The notes: generated by a model not told the origin, from the sequence alone. Shown: positions 1 to 8,341, numbered from the stretch's first letter. The stretch: 64,000 nucleotides of DNA from Bacteroidota bacterium (GCA_016706255.1 JADJJZ010000003.1:310001-374000), one strand, 5' to 3'. Made by a program: numbers and translations.

Positions 1-1
1 T

Positions 2-367
2 GATAATCGATTTACATCGCATTGTGTTCAAGAGGTAAAAGTAACATCTTACCCCTATTACCATTACACAATGGCCGGAGCAGGAAAGTATGCAGTAGAG
101 GAATCTGAAGAAGATATTGATGAGCCTTTAAGTATAGAAGTGTTGCCTAACCCTGCTGATGATTTTATAATCATTAATGTGCCTGCTGAAGATTATAATC
201 AGCCCATCCGCATTTATGATAATACCGGAAGATTAATTCTGGAAGAAATAATTCAGGCCGGTGATTTTGAAATAAAAATTGATATTTCTACTTTTCAAAG
301 TGGAATGTATTTCGCCCAATTGCATAAAAATGAAGCCTTAATTACCCAAAGTTTTATCAAAAATTAA
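2..367 (+). CDS. C-terminal part of a T9SS cargo protein (5' end outside window)
   Basis: The reading frame is open from base 2, so the gene starts upstream of the window. The first in-window Met, at base 71, is probably internal. The last ~80 residues form a T9SS type A sorting domain: an LPNPADDF motif, then IRIYDNTGRLI, then a GMYFAQL strand and a short basic end (SFIKN). In this family the domain directs export across the outer membrane and is then cleaved. The catalytic or binding part of the protein is not visible, so its function is unknown. A lipase-like gene starts 18 bases downstream and may be co-transcribed. Confidence 0.8.
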   Translation, partial: DNRFTSHCVQEVKVTSYPYYHYTMAGAGKYAVEESEEDIDEPLSIEVLPNPADDFIIINVPAEDYNQPIRIYDNTGRLILEEIIQAGDFEIKIDISTFQSGMYFAQLHKNEALITQSFIKN

Positions 368-385
368 TCACCTTAAAAACGAATT

Positions 386-1921
386 ATGAAAAAATTATTG
401 TTTTCCTTTTTGGGCATACTTTTTTATATAAATATGTTTGCCCAGGCTCCGGAACCTTGCAATGATCCGGATAAAAGTATTACCGTTACACCAACTGTTC
501 CGCTTGCGTATATTCCCGGCACTTTTACTGCTGATATTTGGGCTACACCGGATATTATTTATGACAGACCGGTGTATTTTATTCATGGATTAGGCGGACA
601 GGGAGATGATGATGGCTCATTGGGTATCAGTTGGAGTCAGGCTTCCTTATGGTCGGAAGAAATGTACTATATAAATGCCCGAAGACCTGATTATGCGGAT
701 GTTTCGCTCGATTTTGCAGCAGCTGAATTAAAAGGTGACCTCGAATTATATGCAGAATTTGACCCGAACGCTTTTATTATTGCCCACAGTCAGGGTGGTA
801 TTGTCAGCAGAAGAGTGGATCAAATGATAGCCACAAACGAACTCGGGTTTGAACCGCGTACTTTTAGTGGTTTAGTTACATTCGGAACCCCGCATCAGGG
901 TGCAATGATTCTCAATAACCGGGATGAACTACTCGCATGGGTTGGAACAACGTGCGATAAACTGATTGACGGGCCGGTTACAGAAACTGTAGAATCCAGC
1001 TTTTTCCTCGATTTGGCTTTGAGTCCGGCTTCGATGGACACTTTCAGGACGCAATTTTGTGATATGCTGGAATTCAATATCTCGCCTTACCTTTTTAAAG
1101 ACTATTTTTCGGGAATTACTGAAAGTTATAGCGTTGGTTCACCACAATTAATTGAGCTTAATGAATTTTTAACAGAAATTCCTTATGTTTGCTTTTACGG
1201 AATTGAAACGGAGCCAATCTTCTGGAATACAATCACACACGTAGTTCCTGGCCATGAACCTAATAATGTTATAACCTATGGTGAAGAACCATTCGGTGCA
1301 GGTAATGATGTAACAATGGTGGAATTTGCTGATGCAATGACTGCAAAGTATTATTCCAAGTATTATGCATACGATTATCTGGCCGATATGTATAGTGATT
1401 TAATTTATGGTATTGATTTAACAACGATTACTTGTTACATGACTATATTTTGCGCAATAGGAGCAAAAACTTCATTTGATGAATGTACTGATATCAGTGC
1501 AGCATACCACAGTGGGTACGATTGGTTTATTCATGCAAATGAAGTTTGGGAAGGACTAATCGGTGCCGGAAGTTTACAACCGGAATCGGAAACCTGCTAT
1601 TGCATCGACTGGGGTCCGTTAGGTGACGTAAATGATGATACTTATGAAATCGTTCCCGGCGGCACTTGTTATACTGATGATGCAAATACCGATTGCACAA
1701 CAACTACTAATTATGCATGGGTAGTTAAAGAAAATGATGGTGTCGTTCTTGCAGAATCTGCTGCAAATTGTAATGGTAATATTACTCCCGGTTTGGGTTA
1801 TTCAAGAGCGATGGCCGGCAGTAACCATTTTAGTATGCGAAATGATATTAATACAGGCTTAAAATTAACTGAACTGTATAGTGGTGTACATGGCGAATTT
1901 TTTAGAACAAATATGCGATAA
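386..1921 (+). CDS. secreted lipase-like alpha/beta hydrolase
   Basis: A 511-residue protein with a signal peptide (residues 1-20, ending in FAQ). The core has the alpha/beta hydrolase layout: an oxyanion-type FIHGLGGQG loop at about residues 65-73, the nucleophile elbow AHSQGG with Ser135, and TFGTPHQG shortly after. This resembles PGAP1-like and class 3 lipases, so a secreted esterase or lipase is the best inference; the substrate is unknown. The second half is Cys-rich and unassigned, and I see no T9SS sorting domain. The stop codon lies one base before the next gene, indicating an operon with the PQQ-propeller lipoprotein. Confidence 0.7.
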   Translation: MKKLLFSFLGILFYINMFAQAPEPCNDPDKSITVTPTVPLAYIPGTFTADIWATPDIIYDRPVYFIHGLGGQGDDDGSLGISWSQASLWSEEMYYINARRPDYADVSLDFAAAELKGDLELYAEFDPNAFIIAHSQGGIVSRRVDQMIATNELGFEPRTFSGLVTFGTPHQGAMILNNRDELLAWVGTTCDKLIDGPVTETVESSFFLDLALSPASMDTFRTQFCDMLEFNISPYLFKDYFSGITESYSVGSPQLIELNEFLTEIPYVCFYGIETEPIFWNTITHVVPGHEPNNVITYGEEPFGAGNDVTMVEFADAMTAKYYSKYYAYDYLADMYSDLIYGIDLTTITCYMTIFCAIGAKTSFDECTDISAAYHSGYDWFIHANEVWEGLIGAGSLQPESETCYCIDWGPLGDVNDDTYEIVPGGTCYTDDANTDCTTTTNYAWVVKENDGVVLAESAANCNGNITPGLGYSRAMAGSNHFSMRNDINTGLKLTELYSGVHGEFFRTNMR

Positions 1922-1922
1922 A

Positions 1923-3170
1923 ATGAAATTGATTTTTTCCCTTATTACCTCCATCCTGATACTCTGTTATAGCTGTAAACAGGAAGAAATTATATCAACC
2001 AATGGTGGATATAATACAAACAACCAGGAAGAACCGGAATTGTTATGGAAATTTCCCTTATCTCCTGATACAACCGAACGGTGGAGCATTACACCAATAT
2101 TATTTAATGAATACATTGTTTTTACAGGAAAAATTCCACTGGCCCCCCTGCCGAATACAGTTAAATGTATTGATTCCATTTACCTTACCTATTTATGGGA
2201 GGCAGATGATGTGTTTTTAGAAGATTGTGCGGATATGAGTTATACTGGTGGCAGTGGATATGGTGTTTATCAAAATTACATGGCAACACTATGTTATGAT
2301 AAACCCAGAGTGTTTGATTTAAATACCGGTAATGTAGTTTGGGATTATAATCCCGGTAACGGAGATATCAATATGTCGGTTTGGAACGATAAATTTATCC
2401 ATACAAGAGTAGTGGGAACCAACCCGTTTACTAAAAGTGCTATCACGATGTCAGATTTCGACACACCTGATTTTGATACACTTTATTATGTAGATTCAGT
2501 TGATGGGTTTAGTTGCCATTTATATCCTCCCGCATTTATGATAGATGATAATAATGATACGCTAATCGTGTTTCAAAACCGTCAATGGAAAAGTCCACCC
2601 TATCAGGGTAAAGTGGATTTATATGGATACAATATTTCAGACGATACATTACTGTGGAAAATAGAAAGTATTGATGACTATGGGAGTAGTTCGGTTTTTC
2701 CACCGTTGATTGATAACGGCAATGTTTATTTTAAATCTGATTATTCGGTTCATTGTATTAACGTTAAAACCGGAAATGAAAATTGGGTATGGGAAAGTAT
2801 TACGGGCTCCGATTTATTACTCGCCAATTTATTAATTGCAGATGGAAAATTAATCGTAAAAACAGGTGGTAATGAATTATATGCATTATCATTGTCGTCA
2901 GGAGCAGTGATTTGGGAAAATACATCAGCAGGATTAACCCCTGAACCTTTAACTATGTTTGAAGACGTGATATACTATGTAACAGCCGATGGAAAATTGC
3001 ACGCAGTTGCCCTTGAGGATGGAAAAGAACTTTGGTCCTTTGAGTCACCAAACAATGGTCAAGCCCCATCTTATATTACTTATTTTTACAACGGTATTTC
3101 AATTGACCCTGTTACTAAAAGAATGTATGTTACCGACATACATTACCTGAATTGTTTCCAACTAAAATGA
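1923..3170 (+). CDS. lipoprotein with PQQ-like beta-propeller repeats
   Basis: I start this gene at the ATG at 1923, one base after the previous stop, because it gives a signal peptide ending in a lipobox-like CYSC (Cys18). The longer frame from 1881 overlaps the lipase gene and lacks that signal. The 415-residue product repeats the PQQ/PQQ_2 blade pattern: LYALSLSSGAVIWE, CINVKTGNENWVWE, HAVALEDGKELWSF. Such propellers usually bind partners or act as surface scaffolds, and are not necessarily enzymes. The protein is probably anchored in the outer membrane. The next gene starts 6 bases later. Confidence 0.7.
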   Translation: MKLIFSLITSILILCYSCKQEEIISTNGGYNTNNQEEPELLWKFPLSPDTTERWSITPILFNEYIVFTGKIPLAPLPNTVKCIDSIYLTYLWEADDVFLEDCADMSYTGGSGYGVYQNYMATLCYDKPRVFDLNTGNVVWDYNPGNGDINMSVWNDKFIHTRVVGTNPFTKSAITMSDFDTPDFDTLYYVDSVDGFSCHLYPPAFMIDDNNDTLIVFQNRQWKSPPYQGKVDLYGYNISDDTLLWKIESIDDYGSSSVFPPLIDNGNVYFKSDYSVHCINVKTGNENWVWESITGSDLLLANLLIADGKLIVKTGGNELYALSLSSGAVIWENTSAGLTPEPLTMFEDVIYYVTADGKLHAVALEDGKELWSFESPNNGQAPSYITYFYNGISIDPVTKRMYVTDIHYLNCFQLK

Positions 3171-3176
3171 CCAGAT

Positions 3177-3887
3177 ATGAAAAATTGTTTTGTTTTATGC
3201 ATCCTTTTGACCGCGTTCACAGCTACGCAGGCTCAAGACCACACAGGCCCTACACACCATTTTGCAATTGCACTGGGTTCAGATTATTTGTTCCCATTCG
3301 ACAACCAACTTGATAACGTAGCAAAACCTGCAGGGTTTAACGGCAGTGTAACCTACACGTTGCAACAAGACAAAATTGGTATTCAATTGTCGCCCTTCGC
3401 TAAGTTGCATTCCGGTGAAGATTTTAATGCCATGAAACAATATTTTAAAGATGATGGTCAAACATTAACCAGTTATAATGGTGGGACCTATATCTCAACA
3501 GGTATGGACATGGGTTTGCAATTTACATTAATCGACCACGGTAAATTACCCGTATTTAAAACATTTGTTCAATATGGCTTATCCAGCGTTCGCGTTCCGG
3601 AAGTAAGTTATAGTTCTGAATCTGAAGCTTCCGGTGGCATCGATGTTCGTGCTGATCCGGGTTTAGGTTTAGGATCTAATTTACAATTCGGAATTATTTG
3701 TGATGCATTTCAATCAAATAATACAATCTATAACGTAAAACTTGGATTCATGAGCGAGTCGGCAAATATTGCCATACCCACTTCTACACATTACGATGCA
3801 TTAAACGAAACAATTCGCACCAACGATATTTTTGAATGGCGTGCATTTTCACTCTATTTAAATTTATCAGTTTCGTTCGATTTATAA
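3177..3887 (+). CDS. probable outer-membrane beta-barrel or periplasmic protein, unknown function
   Basis: 236 residues with a clear signal peptide (1-20, ending TQAQ). The rest alternates polar and hydrophobic residues in short strands (GIQLSPFAKL, TGMDMGLQFTL, FSLYLNLSVSFDL). It ends in an aromatic/hydrophobic strand, as outer-membrane barrels do. I do not recognise the family. It is the last gene of the run that starts before base 386 and is followed by a strong terminator, so it probably belongs to the same transcript as the lipase and the propeller lipoprotein. Confidence 0.5.
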   Translation: MKNCFVLCILLTAFTATQAQDHTGPTHHFAIALGSDYLFPFDNQLDNVAKPAGFNGSVTYTLQQDKIGIQLSPFAKLHSGEDFNAMKQYFKDDGQTLTSYNGGTYISTGMDMGLQFTLIDHGKLPVFKTFVQYGLSSVRVPEVSYSSESEASGGIDVRADPGLGLGSNLQFGIICDAFQSNNTIYNVKLGFMSESANIAIPTSTHYDALNETIRTNDIFEWRAFSLYLNLSVSFDL

Positions 3888-3903
3888 GAAATTAATTCGC
3901 ATA

Positions 3904-3940
3904 AAAAAAGTTCCATAGCAAAATGTTATGGAACTTTTTT
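3904..3940. terminator. bidirectional intrinsic terminator
   Basis: A perfect stem (AGTTCCATA paired with TATGGAACT) with a short A-rich loop is flanked by A-runs on the left and T-runs on the right. It lies between the convergent barrel gene and metF, so it can end transcription from both sides. Confidence 0.85.
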
Positions 3941-3961
3941 TATTATGTAAATCGATGTAAT

Positions 3962-4915
3962 TCAATATACCTCGCTAACAATTACACGCATCGCATCTAC
4001 ATTGCCCATCGTATAATAATGAATACATGGCACGCCAGCTTCAACTAATTCCTGCGATTGTTGAATACACCATTTCACGCCCGCAGCTTTCACAGCTTCC
4101 GGTGTTTTACAATTATCAATTACATCACTCAATGCCTCCGGAATATCTACATGAAATGTTCTCGGAATAGAATGTATTTGCGAAGCTGCAGTAATCGGTT
4201 TTATTCCTGGTATAATCGGAACTGTTATTCCTTCTGCCCGACATTTATTTACAAAATCAAAATATTTCTGATTGTCATAAAACATTTGTGTTACAATGTA
4301 ATCAGCCCCTGCTTCCACTTTCTGTTTCAAAAAACGCATGTCGCTTTTTAAATTCGGACTTTCAAAATGTTTTTCCGGATAGCCGGCAACACCAATATTA
4401 AAATCAGTTTTATATCCCTGAATACTATCTTCTTCTAAATAAATACCGTGGTTCATATCAACCACTTGTTTTACAAGTTCAGATGCAAATTTATGACCTC
4501 CGGGTTCTGCAATAAAATCTCTTTCGTTTTTTGATGCATCACCTCGCAACAATAAAACATTATCTATGCTCAAATAACTTAAATCGATTAATGCATCTTC
4601 AGTTTCCTCTTTCGTAAAACCACCACATATAATATGCGCAACAGCATCAATTTTATATTTAAATTGAATGGCGGCACAAATACCAACCGTCCCGGGACGT
4701 TTACGAATAAATACCTTGTCAAATCGATCATCACCACGTTTTTTATAAATGTATTCACTGCGGTGATAAGTAACATTTATAAACGAAGGTTTAAATTCAA
4801 CTAAATGATCTAATACATCATAAATTCCATGAATACTTTTACCTTTTAACGGCGGTAAAATTTCCAGCGACAATAATGTTTTATCAGCTTTTGCTAAGTG
4901 CTCGGTAACTTTCAT
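3962..4915 (-). CDS. metF: methylenetetrahydrofolate reductase
   Basis: 317 residues, the usual length of bacterial MetF. The enzyme reduces 5,10-methylene-THF to 5-methyl-THF with FAD, supplying methyl groups for methionine synthesis in the cytosol. Family landmarks are the N-terminal SLEILPP (Glu18, equivalent to the catalytic Glu28 of the E. coli enzyme) and LLLRGD (Asp126, flavin-side Asp). FNIGVAGYPEKH, VTQMFYDN and IPGIKPI also match. It is a monocistronic minus-strand gene, divergent from purD. Its promoter region carries a perfect inverted repeat over the -33 element, suggesting a dedicated regulator. Confidence 0.95.
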   Translation of the reverse strand: MKVTEHLAKADKTLLSLEILPPLKGKSIHGIYDVLDHLVEFKPSFINVTYHRSEYIYKKRGDDRFDKVFIRKRPGTVGICAAIQFKYKIDAVAHIICGGFTKEETEDALIDLSYLSIDNVLLLRGDASKNERDFIAEPGGHKFASELVKQVVDMNHGIYLEEDSIQGYKTDFNIGVAGYPEKHFESPNLKSDMRFLKQKVEAGADYIVTQMFYDNQKYFDFVNKCRAEGITVPIIPGIKPITAASQIHSIPRTFHVDIPEALSDVIDNCKTPEAVKAAGVKWCIQQSQELVEAGVPCIHYYTMGNVDAMRVIVSEVY

Positions 4916-4964
4916 GAATAATTCAAATGCCTGTTCTAATAATCAGCTAACTGCCAATCCGGCC

Positions 4965-4995
4965 TAAAGATAGCTACACAATACATGTTATTCAA
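4965..4995 (-). promoter_or_regulatory. metF promoter (Bacteroidota type)
   Basis: Read on the minus strand, TTG at 4995-4993 is followed after 20 bases by TATCTTTA at 4972-4965. This fits the TTG-N19-21-TAnnTTTG layout with one mismatch in the last base. It predicts a leader of about 45 bases before the metF ATG at 4915. Confidence 0.6.
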
Positions 4996-5008
4996 GTTCA
5001 TAACATGT
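4983..5008. promoter_or_regulatory. perfect inverted repeat, candidate operator over the metF promoter
   Basis: ACATGTTAT and ATAACATGT form a perfect 9-base inverted repeat around an 8-base spacer. The spacer contains the -33 TTG of the metF promoter. An additional half-site-like ATAACAT follows at 5013-5019. The shape suits a dimeric repressor; the regulator is unknown. Confidence 0.5.
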
Positions 5009-5121
5009 TGTAAATAACATATCCTTATTTGGGCAAGATGAACAATATCCTGACACTAACTTACCCGTTCTAAGCAATATGATTTGCCATTAACCAAGGC
5101 TGCCACACACAAACAAATGCC

Positions 5122-5129
5122 TATCTTTG
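5122..5129 (+). promoter_or_regulatory. purD -7 promoter element, predicted leaderless start
   Basis: TATCTTTG matches TAnnTTTG exactly and ends 4 bases before the purD ATG. Transcription would start at or within a few bases of the start codon. I do not find a good -33 TTG at the normal spacing. Confidence 0.5.
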
Positions 5130-5133
5130 CACC

Positions 5134-6408
5134 ATGAACATTTTATTGCTTGGCTCCGGTGGTCGTGAACATGCATTGGCATGGAAAATAGCCCAATCTC
5201 CTGATTGTACACATTTGTTCATCGCACCAGGTAACCCCGGTTCGGCGACCTTGGGTATCAACGTCGATATTAAGCCAACAGATTTTGAAGCCATCAAATC
5301 ATTTTGTCTCAATACACAAATAAGTATGGTGGTAGTTGGTCCTGAAGATCCACTGGTAGCCGGTGTTGTCGATTTTTTTGAAGCTGATGCACAACTAAAT
5401 CATATCCCCGTTATCGGACCAAATAAAATTGCAGCGCAAATGGAAGGCAGTAAAACTTTTGCTAAAGCCTTCATGATGCGCAATGGTGTTCAAACGCCTG
5501 CTTATAAAGAATTTAATACAGCTAATAGTAACGAAGCAATAAATTATATTCAGCAACATGCCATGCCGGTGGTAATAAAAGCCGATGGACTGGCAGCAGG
5601 AAAAGGAGTGGTGATTTGTAACGATGCGGCATCAGCAACATCAGAATTACAATTAATGCTCAGCGGAAAATTTGGCGCTGCAGGAAATAAAGTAGTAATT
5701 GAACAATTTTTACACGGCATAGAATTAACCGTAATTATTTTAACCGATGGCGATAGTTATATGATTTTACCGCCATCAAAAGATTATAAACGAATTGGAG
5801 ATGGCGATACCGGATTAAATACCGGTGGCATGGGCGCTGTTTCTCCGCCGCCATTTGCAACCGATGCGTTTATGGAAAAAGTAAAAAATAAAATTATTGA
5901 ACCTACTTTAAAAGGTTTAAAAAAAGAAAATATCAACTACAAAGGATTTTTATATTTTGGTTTATTTAATTGTAACGATGAACCTTATGTAATTGAATAT
6001 AATGCGCGTATGGGTGATCCGGAAACACAGGTAATAATGCCGCGCATAAAAAATAATATTATCGATTTATTTTCTGCTGTCGCTACTACAACCTTGCGCA
6101 CTAAAACACTCGAAACCGATAACCGCGCCTGCGCAACAGTAATTCTTGCCAGCCATGGATATCCTGAAGCTTTTGAAAAAGGATTTCCGATTACAGGAAT
6201 TGAAAATACAGAAAACTGTATGGTATTTCATGCCGGAACATCTGCAGGGCCAAACGATGAACTTGTTACTTCCGGCGGACGCGTCATGGCCGTTTCTGCG
6301 TATGGGAATGATTTGGCTGAAGCTTTGCGCAACTGTTACATCAATGCAGGTAGAATTTATTTTGCCTCAAGATATTTCAGAAGAGATATTGGGTTTGATG
6401 TAATGTGA
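5134..6408 (+). CDS. purD: phosphoribosylamine--glycine ligase (GAR synthetase)
   Basis: 424 residues, full length for PurD. This ATP-grasp ligase joins glycine to phosphoribosylamine in de novo purine synthesis. Landmarks are the N-terminal nucleotide-binding LLLGSGGREHALAW, the glycine-site region IAPGNPG, the ATP-grasp VIKADGLAAGKGV, LNTGGMGAVSP, and EYNARMGDPETQ, which holds the metal ligands. It is a single gene divergent from metF. The other purine gene in the window is purS at 33902-34153. Its mRNA is probably leaderless. Confidence 0.97.
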   Translation: MNILLLGSGGREHALAWKIAQSPDCTHLFIAPGNPGSATLGINVDIKPTDFEAIKSFCLNTQISMVVVGPEDPLVAGVVDFFEADAQLNHIPVIGPNKIAAQMEGSKTFAKAFMMRNGVQTPAYKEFNTANSNEAINYIQQHAMPVVIKADGLAAGKGVVICNDAASATSELQLMLSGKFGAAGNKVVIEQFLHGIELTVIILTDGDSYMILPPSKDYKRIGDGDTGLNTGGMGAVSPPPFATDAFMEKVKNKIIEPTLKGLKKENINYKGFLYFGLFNCNDEPYVIEYNARMGDPETQVIMPRIKNNIIDLFSAVATTTLRTKTLETDNRACATVILASHGYPEAFEKGFPITGIENTENCMVFHAGTSAGPNDELVTSGGRVMAVSAYGNDLAEALRNCYINAGRIYFASRYFRRDIGFDVM

Positions 6409-6543
6409 TATAATTGGTCAACGTTTTGTTCGAACTAATTTTCGCTTTTTAATTGCTAAAGTATGCATTACTAAATTATTGTGATGTAAATCCAAGTGCC
6501 TGATTCTCACGTAAATCTCTCCAACAAACAAGCACTTAACACA

Positions 6544-6948
6544 ATGAAAACTTTAATTATTACAATTGCAACCCTTATAACTTTGGCCGGTTGCACTAAA
6601 CAAACAGCATGTATTGGAATCGATTGCGTTCTGCCGGAAGCCGCAATTGCCATAGATTCGGTAACAACATCCGGTATTTATGTTAATTTGCCAAACAACG
6701 AAGGTGGATTTTACGCTGTTACTTTACAATTGGCTGCTGATATTAATCAGGACGATTTTTTAGAGGCTGCTTCAGCCTACACTACTGCTTCACCTTTGCC
6801 TGGAAATGAAAATGAACCATTGCCTATGCTTAAAGTTTATTATATCGCTGAAGATCAATCTTATGTGCGTGAAAATGCAAGATATATTCATGCATCCAAC
6901 ACTAAGTTAGAAATTATAAGTTATGGAAATAATCTCGAAGTAAATTGA
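6544..6948 (+). CDS. small lipoprotein, unknown function
   Basis: The ATG at 6544 gives a 134-residue protein with a classic lipoprotein signal (ITLAGC, Cys at residue 17); the 16 extra residues of the longer frame spoil it. After the Cys the chain continues TKQTACIGIDCVLPEAAIAIDSV, which includes a Cys pair, then a short domain of mixed strands. I do not recognise the family. It is probably anchored in the envelope. It stands alone, about 135 bases after purD and about 310 bases before the next lipoprotein. Confidence 0.6.
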   Translation: MKTLIITIATLITLAGCTKQTACIGIDCVLPEAAIAIDSVTTSGIYVNLPNNEGGFYAVTLQLAADINQDDFLEAASAYTTASPLPGNENEPLPMLKVYYIAEDQSYVRENARYIHASNTKLEIISYGNNLEVN

Positions 6949-7259
6949 ATTAATTATCGATATTAAAAATTAATCACCCTTTTTTTACCTCCAACTTTGC
7001 TGAATAACCGTACGTTTCGTAAGGTTATTTTAATTTTTATATGTATTTACATACAATTTTCGCCGAATAAGTTATTTTTTCGTTACCCTTCGAAACACTT
7101 GCCTGCATTGGGTTTTACGAGATGTTTTTTGAAGATGGTATTAATAATTATCATCGGAAACCACGTTTTTCTGTCGCAAATTACACGCAACTTTTCCTGA
7201 ATCATCACCGTTTTACCTTTCAAATGATAACAATTAGCAAAACAAAAAAATTAAAACGT
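6949..7259 (+). other. 311-base gene-free leader upstream of a lipoprotein gene
   Basis: AT-rich and without a convincing gene. A short Met-started frame at 6997-7200 is hydrophobic, has no start context and looks like chance. ACTTTGC near 7008 resembles part of a -7 element but has no good partner. I see no terminator hairpin. Confidence 0.4.
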
Positions 7260-7685
7260 ATGAAAAAAATAATGTTGATGTCAGGCATTTTACTCGCTGT
7301 ATTAATAATGCCTTCCTGTTCGAAAGATGCCCTTTCGGATGTAACAATTACGGAAGCAGAAACACTTGCAGGTGGAAGTTGGAAAGTGGTTTATTATTAT
7401 GATAATAGTGACGGTGTTAGCAACGATTTTGATGGTTATACATTTGATATTGCTGATGATGGAACAATTACCGCCACCAAAGGCGCTTCAAGTTATACCG
7501 GAACCTGGCTGGTAAAAAGCAGTGATGATGATCCGGATTACAGCAAAGAAATTGAATTTACCATTGCCGGTGACAAACAAATGGACAAGCTGGATGGCAA
7601 ATGGTTGATTGCAGAATTAACTGAAACCTCGATGCAGCTTAAAGATGACACACCTTCTGAAGAAATTCATCTTGAAAAACAATAA
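7260..7685 (+). CDS. lipocalin-like lipoprotein (paralogue 1)
   Basis: The ATG at 7260 starts a lipoprotein signal ending MPSCSKD; the longer frame from 7122 has an unrelated charged N-terminus. The mature ~120 residues follow the lipocalin-like (lipocalin_5/DUF-type) small-barrel pattern: GGSWKVVYYYD, YTFDIADDGTITATKG, SYTGTWLVK, EIEFTIAG, KWLIAELTETSMQL. Such proteins may bind small hydrophobic ligands, but the ligand is unknown. The next gene (7908-8327) shares TATKGA.TYTGTW and the rest of the fold, so the two arose by tandem duplication. Confidence 0.65.
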   Translation: MKKIMLMSGILLAVLIMPSCSKDALSDVTITEAETLAGGSWKVVYYYDNSDGVSNDFDGYTFDIADDGTITATKGASSYTGTWLVKSSDDDPDYSKEIEFTIAGDKQMDKLDGKWLIAELTETSMQLKDDTPSEEIHLEKQ

Positions 7686-7794
7686 TCCATTTGTAGTGTA
7701 TTTAGGTCGGTAAAAAAGTTTTCACCATTGCATACTAAGTGACAGGCAAATACAGTTTATTAGCCAAGCACGAAGTTTTGTAAATCAATAAACT

Positions 7795-7812
7795 AAAGGA
7801 GGTGATTCAGCC
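7795..7812 (+). promoter_or_regulatory. 18-base element complementary to the 3' end of 16S rRNA
   Basis: AAAGGAGGTGATTCAGCC is the reverse complement of the universal 16S 3' end (GGCTGGATCACCTCCTTT) with a single difference, which in RNA is a G-U pair. As mRNA it could pair with 16S over all 18 positions. It lies 113 bases upstream of the lipocalin paralogue 2 ATG. An ATG followed at once by TGA lies at 7826-7831. It may be a hyper-extended Shine-Dalgarno, a regulatory leader element or an rRNA fragment. Confidence 0.6.
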
Positions 7813-7907
7813 AAATCGATTCTGAATGTGACATACGGTAAATGGAAGCCATGCAACGGCACACGCTTAAAAACCATTTTATTTGTAGACAACAAAACAA
7901 GCTTAAT

Positions 7908-8327
7908 ATGAGAAATTTTAGAATCCTTTCGGTAATGGTGCTCGCAGCAGTATTAGTTACCTCTTGCACGAAAAATGAGTTGAACAATATTTCAATCGCT
8001 GAGGCCCAAAGTATATTACCGGGCTCGTATAAAGTGAACGATTTTGCGGGAACGGGCGACCTGGCTCAATATCAGGATTACACCTTCGAATTTTTGAACA
8101 GTGGTGTTTTGGTTGCCACTAAGGGTGCTGAAACGTATACTGGAACCTGGACATTGGTTTCTATCAATACTGACCCGGTGTATGATCGTGAAGTAAACAT
8201 CACTATTGACGGGAATGAAGAAATGACTGCCCTGAATCACAGTTGGTTCGTAAAAAACATGACAGATGTGACATTGAACCTGATTGAAGATGCAGCCGCT
8301 TCAGAAATACTGTTTATTAAAATATAA
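7908..8327 (+). CDS. lipocalin-like lipoprotein (paralogue 2)
   Basis: The ATG at 7908 gives 139 residues with a lipoprotein signal ending VTSCTKNE; the upstream extension from 7842 is basic and not signal-like. The mature part aligns along its length with the preceding gene: SIAEAQSILPGSYKV, YTFEFLNSGVLVATKGAE, TYTGTWTLVS, VNITIDGNEEMTAL, SWFVKNMTDVTLNL. The function is unknown and envelope location is likely. The 222-base gap before it carries the 16S-complementary element, and a terminator hairpin follows. Confidence 0.65.
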   Translation: MRNFRILSVMVLAAVLVTSCTKNELNNISIAEAQSILPGSYKVNDFAGTGDLAQYQDYTFEFLNSGVLVATKGAETYTGTWTLVSINTDPVYDREVNITIDGNEEMTALNHSWFVKNMTDVTLNLIEDAAASEILFIKI

Positions 8328-8341
8328 TCTGACGATAAATG

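Noticed and set aside
6997..7200. 67-codon hydrophobic frame in the leader of lipocalin paralogue 1
   Set aside because: It has no start context, resembles translated AT-rich noise and overlaps the lipoprotein leader.
7795..7812. A real 16S rRNA gene end
   Set aside because: The match stops after 18 bases on both sides, and the orientation is the reverse complement of an rRNA gene reading with the neighbours.
7842..7907. Upstream Met at 7842 as the start of lipocalin paralogue 2
   Set aside because: It would add a basic non-signal stretch before a clear lipoprotein signal beginning at 7908.
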